Assembly: GCF_000744605.1 (NCBI RefSeq)
Contig: NZ_JQMG01000001.1
Span: 1,426,001 to 1,490,000, forward strand
Reading direction: 5' to 3'
DNA length: 64,000 bases
DNA from: Methylotenera sp. L2L1
Lineage (GTDB): Bacteria > Pseudomonadota > Gammaproteobacteria > Burkholderiales > Methylophilaceae
Shown: in pieces, positions 35,167 to 42,984 of the stretch
Position numbering within the stretch: position 1 is the first letter of the stretch
Layout: every line of letters begins with the position of its first letter
Translations under genes and position numbers: made by a program
Notes under the pieces: generated by a model
Database searches by the model: none
What the model saw: the letters and a program-made list of their open reading frames with translations, nothing else
What the model was told of the DNA's origin: nothing

Positions 35167-36294
35167 ATGGCGTTAAGGCTAGAAGTTGCAGAAGGCATTA
35201 CCCAGCTTCCTATTGATGCATGGAATGCACTGGCGGGAGATATGCCGCTACTTAGCCATGCTTTTCTAAGCGCGTTTGAAACTTCAAACTCTGTAGGTGT
35301 TGGTACTGGTTGGCAGCCTTGCTTCTTATTATTGTACGATGATGCGCAGTTAATAGGCGCGATGCCTCTGTACGTGAAACACCATTCTTATGGTGAGTAT
35401 GTGTTTGATTGGGCATGGGCCGAGGCCTATGAACGTAACGGTTTGCCCTACTACCCTAAGCTTGTTTCAGCTATTCCATTTACACCAATTACCAGTGCGC
35501 GCCTTCTCACAACACGTCCCGATGCTAAGGCCCTGATGATTAATGCCGTGTCGCAAATCATGCAACAAAACAAAATGTCATCGGCACATGTATTGTTTCC
35601 CGATGATGATTCTGCACAGTTATTTAAAGAAGCAGGGTGGATGCAACGGCATGGTGTACAGTTCCGTTGGCAGAATCAGAATTACTCTGATTTTGACGAC
35701 TTTCTATGTCAATTAAGCCATGATAAGCGTAAAAAGATTCGGCAAGAAAGGAAAAAGGTCACGGCCTCTGGTGTGATATGTCGGTCAATAAGAGGGGTGG
35801 AAATTACTGCTGAGCAGTGGGATTTTTTCTACCAATGTTATGAAAATACTTATCGTGAGCATCGTTCTTCACCATACCTAACACGTGATTTCTTTAAGAT
35901 TATCGGCAGCAGCATGCCACAGAATATTCTGTTGATTATGGCTTATGTGGATGAACAGCCAATCGCTGCTGCGCTAAATATTTATGATAAAACAACGCTG
36001 TATGGTCGGTATTGGGGAGCGCTGCGCTATATTCCCAATCTGCACTTTGAGCTTTGTTATTATCAAGCACAAGAATTTTGTATCGCAGAAAAAATTGAAT
36101 ATTTCGAAGGTGGAGCGCAAGGCGAGCATAAGCTGGCTCGCGGGTTCAAGGCAAGGTCAACTTGTTCTTTTCATCGGATTGCAAACCCTGACTTTGCCAT
36201 CGCTATTCAAGACTTTGTGGTGCAGGAGTCAAAAGGGCTGGCCGAGTATACCAACGAGCTTGATGAGCGGGCGCCATTTAAATCTAAAGACTAA
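35167..36294 (+). CDS. FemAB-like GNAT acyltransferase (DUF482)
   Basis: A 375-aa protein of the FemAB_like/DUF482 family, annotated elsewhere as a peptidogalycan or GNAT N-acyltransferase. Family blocks include LPIDAWNAL, PLLSHAFLSAFE at the N-terminus, FDWAWAEAYERNGLPYYPKLVSAIPFTP, and CYYQAQEFCIAEKIEYFEGGAQGEHKLARGF near the C-terminus. The substrate is not known. ATG 35167 is used; the frame also opens two codons earlier at a TTG. It stands alone, with an imperfect 13-bp hairpin (36303-36345) just downstream that lacks a T-tract. Confidence 0.9.
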   Translation: MALRLEVAEGITQLPIDAWNALAGDMPLLSHAFLSAFETSNSVGVGTGWQPCFLLLYDDAQLIGAMPLYVKHHSYGEYVFDWAWAEAYERNGLPYYPKLVSAIPFTPITSARLLTTRPDAKALMINAVSQIMQQNKMSSAHVLFPDDDSAQLFKEAGWMQRHGVQFRWQNQNYSDFDDFLCQLSHDKRKKIRQERKKVTASGVICRSIRGVEITAEQWDFFYQCYENTYREHRSSPYLTRDFFKIIGSSMPQNILLIMAYVDEQPIAAALNIYDKTTLYGRYWGALRYIPNLHFELCYYQAQEFCIAEKIEYFEGGAQGEHKLARGFKARSTCSFHRIANPDFAIAIQDFVVQESKGLAEYTNELDERAPFKSKD

Positions 36295-36383
36295 CCACAA
36301 TAAGTACTGGCTCTTATCATCTGGACGTGATGAAGAGCCAGTGCTGTCTGGGCGATAGCTTTATTATTAGCAAACTGATATTA

Positions 36384-36671
36384 CTATTTCTTGTCTTCTT
36401 TTGAGTATCGATGGCCAACACCTTCGTGTGCTGCTTTGCGCTCATCAGCATCAATCTTACCGTCATTATTGGCGTCTAATTTACTGAACATTTTTTCAGC
36501 ACGAGCCTGATGCTTTGCCATAAACTCGTCACGCGAGATTGCGCCATCATTGTTGGTATCTGCTTTTTGGCAGCCATGTTTGCCAGCTTCACCACCGTGA
36601 TGATCAGCATGTGCGACTTGTGCTAGGCCAAACAAGAGCGTGCTTGTTAATAAAATCTGTGTAATTTTCAT
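36384..36671 (-). CDS. Small exported EF-hand protein
   Basis: A 95-aa secreted or periplasmic protein with a signal peptide at residues 1-22 (ending VAHA) and a histidine-rich start of the mature chain. Two nearly canonical EF-hand loops follow: DTNNDGAISRDE (38-49) and DANNDGKIDADE (66-77). It resembles calmodulin-like small proteins common in Gram-negatives; their function is largely unknown. ATG 36671 has AAGGAAA in place; an upstream ATG at 36692 is unlikely. It is convergent with the FemAB-like gene. Confidence 0.85.
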   Translation of the reverse strand: MKITQILLTSTLLFGLAQVAHADHHGGEAGKHGCQKADTNNDGAISRDEFMAKHQARAEKMFSKLDANNDGKIDADERKAAHEGVGHRYSKEDKK

Positions 36672-36972
36672 ATAATTTCCTTTATTGATCACTAAAAAGC
36701 AACTTCTGGCTTAATTAACGCTACAGTCAGTATACTGTTGACATGTTTTTTGTGGAAAAATTTCGTCACTGGTAGCACGGGTTAAAGTAGATTCATTTAA
36801 TGAAATTAATAATAGCAACTAATGTATTGTTTAGTAATATGCTTGGTTGCTAAAGTAAGCGTGAAAGAAAATAGGTGTAAATATTCAGAGAGCTGTTGTG
36901 TTTAAATTGGTACGTGATTGGAGGCTCTTCCAGTGCGGTTGATTAGTATGCAGTAGATAGGGCAGTAGTATT

Positions 36973-37389
36973 ATGATTAGATTGTTATACAGCAGCCAGG
37001 CTGCACAAGATATTACAGAGCAGGGCATTGCAGATATTTTAGGAAAATCTCAGAAGAATAATGATGAGGCGGGCATCACTGGCATTCTGGTCTATGGTGG
37101 TCAATTGTTTATGCAAGTATTAGAAGGCCCAGAGCTTGCTGTACTTAAGCTATATGTCACTATTTGTGAAGATGCACGCAATAGCCTTAATAAAATTATT
37201 TATATTTCGTATACTGATAAACGTATGTTTGGAGATTGGTCAATGGGCATTATTCAATGTGACCCAATCGCTTATCAAAAAATATTCGATTTAAATTCAA
37301 GAGCAACAGAAACCATTGAGCCGGGTAGCTTTAGAGATACGATGCGTGATTTTTTGCGCAGATTGAATAGTGCAAAAAAAGATACTTAG
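36973..37389 (+). CDS. Stand-alone BLUF blue-light photoreceptor
   Basis: A 138-aa flavin photoreceptor consisting of a BLUF domain only. All key positions appear at canonical spacing: Tyr6, Asn30, Gln48 (FMQVLEG) and Trp89 (FGDWSMG), which form the FAD hydrogen-bond network. The last 35 residues form the capping helices. With no output domain it must act through a partner. It is monocistronic, ends at a strong terminator, and neighbours the flhD-flhF-flhG block, so a link to motility is possible but unproven. Confidence 0.95.
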   Translation: MIRLLYSSQAAQDITEQGIADILGKSQKNNDEAGITGILVYGGQLFMQVLEGPELAVLKLYVTICEDARNSLNKIIYISYTDKRMFGDWSMGIIQCDPIAYQKIFDLNSRATETIEPGSFRDTMRDFLRRLNSAKKDT

Positions 37390-37421
37390 GATTTTTGCAT
37401 CTATGATGTGGAAGTGAAATG

Positions 37422-37451
37422 AAAAACGGCTCTTTATTCAGAGCCGTTTTT
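37422..37451. terminator. Terminator between BLUF gene and flhG
   Basis: AAAAACGGCTCT (37422-37433) pairs perfectly with AGAGCCGTTTTT (37440-37451) around a six-base loop; T-runs lie on both strands, so it can end both the BLUF and the convergent flagellar transcripts. Confidence 0.93.
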
Positions 37452-37477
37452 TTATTGTGTAGACGTTGTTCAATGCG

Positions 37478-38311
37478 CTATATCATGGCGCTGTTGCTGT
37501 AGAGCATGTCTATATTGGGTGTACGTGTACTTTTGCTGTTTAGGCGTTGAGCAATTTGTTGGAACGCATTAGAAGCTGGCGTGAGTGGGAACGCATCAGT
37601 GACTGGGCGACCAAGTTTTGCAGCTTTACCTAAATGCACATCGGCAGGAATTGCACCAAAGAACTCTAGTTCAATTTGCATAAAACGTTTAGCTACTTGC
37701 GCGATGTTGTTAAAAACCACCTCTGCCTGTGCTTCATTGGCATCATCGACAATAATGCCAAAAGAGCGCCTGCCAAGTTGGCTGCAAATGCGTTTAATCA
37801 GGGTGTATGCATCTTTAATTGACTCTGGCTCGCGTGTGAGTTGAATCAAAATGTCGCTATCATTCAGTGTTTTTAATGGTAACAAATCATCGTTATTCAG
37901 TGTTGCATCTACTAATACAATTTCGTATTGCAGTACTAATTCATCAAATAGTTGGTTCAATACTTGACCGGCATCGCTATTGAGCGGAGTACTTACCTGA
38001 TTTTTTGGCAATAATTTGGCAACAGCAAACTCTTGTTTCGTATTTTTGATTGCTACGGACAGGGATGTGGATGTCTTTGCCACCTCTAAAAGCGCAGGTG
38101 TTTTATCTATTTCATAGCTAGCTTCGCGCGTAGTTTTTGATGCATGCACAATCAGCACATCGCTACCTTGGGCGCGAATGGACGCAGCCAGATTAATCAT
38201 CATGCGTGATTGATCTGCAGACGATGCTGAAATAATAGACACTACACGAGGCTTAGGTGCAGCCATGATGCGGCGTAAGCCAGCCGCTTGGTCATTCTTA
38301 AAACTAACCAC
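37478..38311 (-). CDS. flhG: FlhG/FleN-like MinD homologue with degenerate P-loop
   Basis: A 277-aa protein in the position and shape of FlhG, which limits flagellar number with FlhF. The N-terminal activator helix that stimulates FlhF is present as NDQAAGLRRIM (residues 6-16, the DQAxxLR motif). But the deviant Walker A (KGGVGKT) is replaced by SIISASSADQSRMMINLA: no glycine run and no lysines. Later MinD-like strands remain (YEIVLVDATLN, DILIQLTREPESIKDAYTLI). It overlaps flhF by eight bases. ATP binding is therefore doubtful; it may act only through FlhF. Confidence 0.8.
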   Translation of the reverse strand: MVSFKNDQAAGLRRIMAAPKPRVVSIISASSADQSRMMINLAASIRAQGSDVLIVHASKTTREASYEIDKTPALLEVAKTSTSLSVAIKNTKQEFAVAKLLPKNQVSTPLNSDAGQVLNQLFDELVLQYEIVLVDATLNNDDLLPLKTLNDSDILIQLTREPESIKDAYTLIKRICSQLGRRSFGIIVDDANEAQAEVVFNNIAQVAKRFMQIELEFFGAIPADVHLGKAAKLGRPVTDAFPLTPASNAFQQIAQRLNSKSTRTPNIDMLYSNSAMI

Positions 38312-39671
38312 GGCTAGTCTCTGTAGATAAAGTATTTACAGATTGTCTGGTGTTACCCATGATAAAAGGCAGTTCTTCGTTTTTGAACTGCAATGAGCGA
38401 CCGTCCGCGCCAATTTTTAGCGCTTTTTGAATCAGGTAGCTCTTATTCGCAAGATGGATATCTTCAGGCACACGCTGGCCATTAGCTAAGTAATAAAGTT
38501 TTAACTTGCCTCTGATAATCACGTCTAGTACACCACCAATCGTGACAGCTTCATCAAGCTTGGTGATAATCGTACCATCCAAACCTTTGCCTTTATAGGC
38601 TCTAATCACATCGGTTAACGTCTCACCTGTGCTGGTTGCATTCAGGCATAGTAGCTTTTTAATACTAGAGTTGGTGTTTGATAACATGGCAATTTGCTCT
38701 GTTACCATGGTGTCGCGCTGACTTACACCAACTGTATCAATTAAGATAGTGCGTTTGTTCTTTAGCTCGTTTAAAGCAATCTTAAGATCAGCTTCATCTT
38801 TAACTGCGTGCACCATCACGCCAAGAATCTTACCGTATATTCTTAATTGTTCATGACCCCCGATACGATACGCATCGGTAGTAATTAGACCTAGGCTCTC
38901 TGTACCATGCTTCATCACATAGCGCGCTGCAAGTTTAGCCGTGGTAGTTGTTTTACCAACACCAGTAGGGCCGATTAACGCAAAGATGCCGCCTTGGTCT
39001 AGCATGCCAACTTCATTGGGAATGCTATCCAGATTCTTACTTAGAATAGATTTAACCCAAGCAAGGGCTTTTGCTTCATCAAGATTAGCCGGTAGTTTTT
39101 CCGATAACATTCTCGCTAATGCCGCACTAAAGCCAGACGACAGCAATATATTCATGATTTGTGTTTTTGTTGGGTACTGCTGCTGCACATTGCTCCAAGC
39201 AATGGTGGTGAGTTGAGATTCAAACACGTCGCGCATGCTGCGCATCTCGTTCAAAATCTCAGTCATTTTTTGGCTAGCATCTAGCATAGATGCTTGCATA
39301 AAGGTATCTGTGGCAGGTTGGATGCTTACTGGCGTTGCTTGTGTTTGTACTGTTGGCGCTTCTGGCTCCATCATGCTTGGTGCAAAGGGCTGCGCTTGGT
39401 TGGTATGAAAACCTTCAATTTTTTTATTAATCACTGAGATTAACGCAGATGGATTATCTTCACCAAAACCTTCTGTATGGTTGCGATAAGATGCCTCCAT
39501 GATGGCTGCATTATCAACAATCGCGTCTAAGTCCTCTTCCTTCAACGCGGTGATTCTATTTCCGCCCTCTACGGCACGGTTAGATAAAATAATGGCATCC
39601 TCGCCTAGCTCCATACGCACTTGTTTAAGTGCTTCGCGAGAGTTTATGCCAAAAAATTGCTTAATATTCAT
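38304..39671 (-). CDS. flhF: Flagellar SRP-like GTPase FlhF
   Basis: A 455-aa SRP-family GTPase that places the polar flagellum. The N-terminus MNIKQFFGINSREALKQVRMELGEDAIILSNRAVEGG is the FlhF B domain; the GTPase core has GPTGVGKTTTTAKLAARY, LGLITTDAYRIGGHEQLRIYGKILG, ILIDTVGVSQRD and ITKLDEAVTIGGVLDVI. It lies 12 bases after flhD and overlaps flhG, so the three form one unit. Confidence 0.95.
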   Translation of the reverse strand: MNIKQFFGINSREALKQVRMELGEDAIILSNRAVEGGNRITALKEEDLDAIVDNAAIMEASYRNHTEGFGEDNPSALISVINKKIEGFHTNQAQPFAPSMMEPEAPTVQTQATPVSIQPATDTFMQASMLDASQKMTEILNEMRSMRDVFESQLTTIAWSNVQQQYPTKTQIMNILLSSGFSAALARMLSEKLPANLDEAKALAWVKSILSKNLDSIPNEVGMLDQGGIFALIGPTGVGKTTTTAKLAARYVMKHGTESLGLITTDAYRIGGHEQLRIYGKILGVMVHAVKDEADLKIALNELKNKRTILIDTVGVSQRDTMVTEQIAMLSNTNSSIKKLLCLNATSTGETLTDVIRAYKGKGLDGTIITKLDEAVTIGGVLDVIIRGKLKLYYLANGQRVPEDIHLANKSYLIQKALKIGADGRSLQFKNEELPFIMGNTRQSVNTLSTETSRG

Positions 39672-39683
39672 ACTAAATTCTAA

Positions 39684-40001
39684 CTAGGAAATTTGCTCAG
39701 CCGATTGACTAGCCAGCAGAACAGATGTGTGTAAATGTGCTTGATCACGATCTTTTGAATAGTTGGTCAGCATGCCTAGCACCGCGCTGTCATCAAATCG
39801 GAAACGTGTCAGCATCATATTGGTACTGCTCAGCTTCACAACCTGCATATTGCTTAGGCTTTCCAGCAAATCAGCAATCTCTTTGCTGATTCCTAAAAGA
39901 AACATCGCGGTCGCTTTATCTGAACTGATGAGCTGCTTCGCCATCATCAAATAGTTGAGATTTGCGTCCTTAATTTCAGACATCATATCCTTTACATTCA
40001 T
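39684..40001 (-). CDS. flhD: Flagellar master regulator subunit FlhD
   Basis: A 105-aa protein matching FlhD along its length: EIKDANLNYLMMAKQLISSDKATAMFLLGISKEIADLL, then VVKLSSTNMMLTRFRFDD and LHTSVLLAS. FlhD forms a hexamer with FlhC to activate early flagellar operons. ATG 40001 has AGGA at good distance; an upstream ATG at 40046 is less likely. No flhC follows; instead flhF begins 12 bases later. An flhD-flhF-flhG order is unusual compared with the flhDC operon. Confidence 0.88.
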   Translation of the reverse strand: MNVKDMMSEIKDANLNYLMMAKQLISSDKATAMFLLGISKEIADLLESLSNMQVVKLSSTNMMLTRFRFDDSAVLGMLTNYSKDRDQAHLHTSVLLASQSAEQIS

Positions 40002-40365
40002 TTTGCGTCCTAATTCTTTGTTTCTATTAAAAAAACCGTGGTGCATTTGGCTTGGTGAAATGTAACTCTTTAGATTGATTCAACCAATGGGCTGTGGTCT
40101 GTTTGTTTTGTAGGTGTTTGTCTTACAGTATTGAATGGGGTGTCATTGTCATATTAGTCGTTGCTAATAGGCATATTTTATATGTAGAGCTAAAGGTCTA
40201 GCCTATAGAAAGACGTTATTAATTAAACGATAAATGCGTTGGTTTAATCGATGTGATGAATCAAGAGTATAAACATGCGTATGTTTAGTTGAGCCATTCA
40301 TGTTTGAATCAAGCTGAAATGACAAAGCGCTAACTTAAAAGAAGGGCAGTTCACAATCTTTAGAC

Positions 40366-40396
40366 AAAAAAATAGCGCTTCTGCAAAAAAGCGCTA
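40366..40396 (-). terminator. Minus-strand intrinsic terminator upstream of flhD
   Basis: On the minus strand TAGCGCTT and AAGCGCTA (forward 40389-40396 and 40373-40380) pair around an eight-base loop and are followed by seven T (forward A-run 40366-40372). It would stop leftward transcripts coming from the tRNA or island before they reach flhD. Confidence 0.75.
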
Positions 40397-40455
40397 CAAA
40401 CTTTGAGAGAGTATATATTGCTAAACAACATATGCTTGCATATTACAAGGCAATA

Positions 40456-40513
40456 ATTAATGAATTATTTCATATAGTTAACCAATTGTTTCAGTGTGAA
40501 ATAATTGATTAAT
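40456..40513. repeat. 17-bp inverted repeat just outside the island
   Basis: ATTAATGAATTATTTCA (40456-40472) and TGAAATAATTGATTAAT (40497-40513) are reverse complements at 16 of 17 positions, with 24 bases between. It lies about 75 bases outside the left att copy; its role is unknown. Confidence 0.55.
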
Positions 40514-40586
40514 TATATGCTATTTAGTCATTGAGTGTTTTTAAAAGAAAAACGTCCCATTCTTTCGAATGAGGCGTCTTTATTGG

Positions 40587-40625
40587 GAAAGAGGGACTTG
40601 AACCCTCGACCCCAGGATTATGAAT
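40587..40625. repeat. Left attachment site with tRNA-Met remnant
   Basis: Identical over 39 bases to 49514-49552. Homology continues left through the tRNA terminator hairpin (from 40551) with substitutions and a four-base deletion in the acceptor-CCA region, so this copy is a nonfunctional remnant. Beyond 40625 it diverges abruptly from the tRNA, marking the recombination boundary. Confidence 0.9.
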
Positions 40626-40756
40626 TTGAGCTGTAAGTTATTGTTTATTATTGAAATTGTACTAATTTCTTTTAAGAAACATGAATTTAGTAGCCAGATG
40701 ATTGCTACCAATTTTTACATAGATATACTGCGTTTTAAGTACTTTTTCTCGATTTG

Positions 40757-40777
40757 GGCTACTAGGTGGCTACTAAT
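40757..40777. repeat. Candidate integrase arm sites, left end
   Basis: A 21-bp sequence consisting of two copies of GGCTACTA separated by three bases; it recurs identically at 49433-49453 inside the right end. An inverted TGGCTACTA also lies at 40688-40696. Repeated nonamers at both ends of a tyrosine-recombinase element are typical of arm-type integrase or excisionase sites; binding is inferred. Confidence 0.65.
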
Positions 40778-40811
40778 TTTTTAACGAGAAAATAGTAGAA
40801 CGGAGTATAAA

Positions 40812-42053
40812 ATGCTGCACAAATTAACTAAATCATTTGTAGATAAAGTTTCATTTGAACAATCAGGTCAAATTTTTTATCGTGATTCTGAATTATTGGG
40901 TTTTGGTTTACGCGTAGGTAAATCAGCAAAAGTTTATTATGCTGAAGCCAAGCTTCACGGAAAAACTGTCAGAAAATCTATTGCAAGACATAATGTTGTT
41001 TCATTAGATGAAGCACGCTCACAAGCTAAATCTTACTTGGCTGAAATCTCCCGTGGTAAAAATCCACATGATGAAGAAAAAGCCAGGAAAGCAAAATTAG
41101 TTACCTTATCCGAAGTGCTAGAAAACTATATTGAAGCACGTGGCAATTTGCAGCGTAGCACCATTCAAGATTATCGACATACCTTTGATGCATATCTACA
41201 TGATTGGTTAAAAAAGCCAGCCATTGAAATATCAAAAGATATGGTGGAGCTTAAATTTAGAAAGATCAGCCAAACGAGTCCATCGCAAGCAAATAAAACC
41301 ATGCGTAACTTTAGAGCGGTCATGAATTACGCCATTATGAAATATGAAGATAGTAATGGCGACTCTATCTTTAGGCATAACCCTGTTATCAGAATTACAC
41401 AGTTACGTGCTTGGCATCGTGCAGTCAGAAGAGACACATTAATCAAGCATTATGATCTTGCTCCCTGGTATCAGGCTGTTATGAACTTATCTAATGACTC
41501 AATTGCACCCAATAGAGAAGTTGTTAAAGACTTTCTGCTGCTTGTTTTGTTTACAGGATTAAGACGAAATGAAGCTGCCAAACTCACTTGGAACAGAGTC
41601 GATCTTAAAGATAAAACTATCGTGATTAAAGACACTAAAAATCATACTGACCATATATTGCCACTTACGGACTTTTTACATGATTTGCTGACTAAAAGAA
41701 AAGCTGAAGCAAAAACCAAATATGTTTTTCCGAATGAAACAAATACTGGATACATGACGGATCCTAAAAAGCAGATCGCCAATGTGATAAAAGAAAGTGG
41801 CGTCAACTTTAGCACCCATGATTTAAGGCGTACATTTATCACGATTGCAGAAAGTTTAGATATCTCAGCTTATGCTCTAAAGCGGCTGCTCAATCATAAA
41901 ATGACCAATGATGTGACTGCTGGTTATATTATTTCTGATGTTGAGCGTTTGAGAGTGCCTATGCAAAAAATTACGGATTACATTTTGTATAAAATTGGTC
42001 AGAAAGAAAAAGCCGATGTAATCCCGATTCAGATGTTGCAAGCTAGCGCATAA
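40812..42053 (+). CDS. int: Tyrosine integrase (DUF4102/P4-like)
   Basis: Site-specific recombinase that integrates and excises the element. The 413-aa protein has an N-terminal DUF4102 arm-binding domain (about 1-90: LGFGLRVGKSAKVYYAEAKL), a SAM-like core-binding domain (about 100-200: NLQRSTIQDYRHTFDAYLHDWL) and a catalytic domain with Arg251 in FTGLRRNEAAKLTW, Lys near 277, His336 and Arg339 in STHDLRRTF, LLNHKM, and nucleophile Tyr372 in TAGYIIS. All active-site residues are present. It starts 187 bases inside the left att site; GAGT-rich sequence before the ATG (AACGGAGTATAAA) serves as ribosome site. Confidence 0.95.
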   Translation: MLHKLTKSFVDKVSFEQSGQIFYRDSELLGFGLRVGKSAKVYYAEAKLHGKTVRKSIARHNVVSLDEARSQAKSYLAEISRGKNPHDEEKARKAKLVTLSEVLENYIEARGNLQRSTIQDYRHTFDAYLHDWLKKPAIEISKDMVELKFRKISQTSPSQANKTMRNFRAVMNYAIMKYEDSNGDSIFRHNPVIRITQLRAWHRAVRRDTLIKHYDLAPWYQAVMNLSNDSIAPNREVVKDFLLLVLFTGLRRNEAAKLTWNRVDLKDKTIVIKDTKNHTDHILPLTDFLHDLLTKRKAEAKTKYVFPNETNTGYMTDPKKQIANVIKESGVNFSTHDLRRTFITIAESLDISAYALKRLLNHKMTNDVTAGYIISDVERLRVPMQKITDYILYKIGQKEKADVIPIQMLQASA

Positions 42054-42059
42054 TACACA

Positions 42060-42088
42060 TTGACATCTGTAACGTTACGCATTACATT
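42060..42088 (+). promoter_or_regulatory. Strong promoter with palindromic operator for higBA
   Basis: TTGACA (42060-42065) and TACATT (42083-42088) are spaced by exactly 17 bases. The spacer holds the perfect palindrome GTAACGTTAC (42069-42078), a likely HigA operator for autorepression. Transcription would start about 15 bases before the higB ATG. Confidence 0.7.
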
Positions 42089-42109
42089 GTGAAGCAAATA
42101 CCATAAAAT

Positions 42110-42388
42110 ATGATTAAAACATTCAAACATAAAGGGCTCAAAGATTTCTTTGAGAGCGGAAGTAAAGCAGGGATAAGACCCGATCACGCTTCTAAGTTAA
42201 GTCGTCAGTTAGTGCGTTTAGATATTGCTAAAGTACCTGCTGATATGAATCTACCAGGATGGAGACTTCACCCATTAGAAGGTGAATTAGCAGGTCATTA
42301 CTCAGTCACCGTCAACGGTAACTGGCGCATGACTTTTATGTTTGATGGTGAAGATGCAATCCTGGTTGATTATCAGGACTATCACTAG
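42110..42388 (+). CDS. higB: HigB-type (RelE superfamily) toxin
   Basis: A 92-aa ribosome-dependent mRNA interferase. IKTFKHKGLKDFFESGSKAGI, LSRQLVRLDIA, LPGWRLHPLEGELAGHYSVTVNGNWRMTFMF fit the HigB/GraT subfamily, including the late basic-aromatic active-site strand. The toxin gene comes first, 12 bases before higA, as usual for this family. It may stabilise the element in the chromosome or take part in defence. Confidence 0.94.
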   Translation: MIKTFKHKGLKDFFESGSKAGIRPDHASKLSRQLVRLDIAKVPADMNLPGWRLHPLEGELAGHYSVTVNGNWRMTFMFDGEDAILVDYQDYH

Positions 42389-42400
42389 AAAGGAATTGAT

Positions 42401-42706
42401 ATGAGCAGAATACATAACCCACCACACCCTGGTGAAACATTGAGAGAAGATATTCTTCCTGCGCTCGGCTTGAGTGTTACCGAGGCTGCCGAACAGTTAG
42501 GCGTAGCACGCCCTTCTTTATCGCGTGTACTAAACGGCCATGCAGCGATTTCGCCTGAGATGGCGTTACGTATTGAAAAGTGGTTAGGTGTCGAGAATGG
42601 CGGTAGTGCTGACTTATGGATATCTGAGCAAGCCTCATATGATCTTTGGCAAGCAAGAAGCAAATTTAATGCAAAAGTAACACCAGCAGAACTTTTAGTC
42701 GCCTGA
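42401..42706 (+). CDS. higA: HigA-type antitoxin
   Basis: A 101-aa Xre-family antitoxin and autorepressor. [29 protein letters not shown] opens the helix-turn-helix, completed by [27 protein letters not shown]; the tail contacts the toxin. AAAGGA precedes the ATG closely. It pairs with higB and probably binds the palindrome in the upstream promoter. Confidence 0.94.
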   Translation: MSRIHNPPHPGETLREDILPALGLSVTEAAEQLGVARPSLSRVLNGHAAISPEMALRIEKWLGVENGGSADLWISEQASYDLWQARSKFNAKVTPAELLVA

Positions 42707-42722
42707 ATGCTAAAAACACTTT

Positions 42723-42759
42723 GAACTAGACCAGCTTGTATTTAAGGTTGGTCTGGTTC
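42723..42759. terminator. Hairpin after higBA
   Basis: GAACTAGACCA (42723-42733) pairs with TGGTCTGGTTC (42749-42759), one G-T pair, and the stem can extend inward. The T-tract is poor, so termination would be weak or factor-aided. Confidence 0.5.
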
Positions 42760-42773
42760 ATATCAACAAATAT

Positions 42774-42791
42774 ATGGTTTATATAAACCAT
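42774..42791. promoter_or_regulatory. Perfect 18-bp palindrome upstream of the mrr-like gene
   Basis: ATGGTTTATATAAACCAT at 42774-42791 is fully self-complementary, about 190 bases before the Mrr-like gene. Such a site usually binds a dimeric regulator; the likeliest resident regulators are HigA or the AlpA-like protein. The function is inferred. The 278-base spacer (42707-42984) has no other evident gene. Confidence 0.5.
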
Positions 42792-42984
42792 CACCCCAAA
42801 GAAAACCAATTAAATTCACGCTGGATTAATTGCTATCCGTTTGAATCATATAATAAATTCATCATAGATGAAGGCTGCGAAATCTAGGAATGATTCTTGC
42901 AATCTCAGTTTGGATAAAATTTACAGGTATCTAAAATAAGGATATTCAAAAAGTAAATTTCAACGCTGAGGAATAGAGGCAAGA

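Larger units (their letters stand above)
40002..40586. promoter_or_regulatory. 585-base region upstream of flhD, up to the island edge
   Basis: No gene is seen. It is A+T-rich and presumably contains the flhD promoter and a long leader. Structures include the minus-strand terminator at 40366-40396, a small palindrome ATATGC-TT-GCATAT at 40430-40443 and a 17-bp inverted repeat at 40456-40513. The last 35 bases (from 40551) are the decayed tRNA terminator hairpin, homologous to 49474-49505. Confidence 0.5.

Noticed and set aside
36303-36345. Hairpin after the FemAB-like gene as an intrinsic terminator
   Set aside because: The stem is good but the loop is long and there is no T-tract; function is left open.
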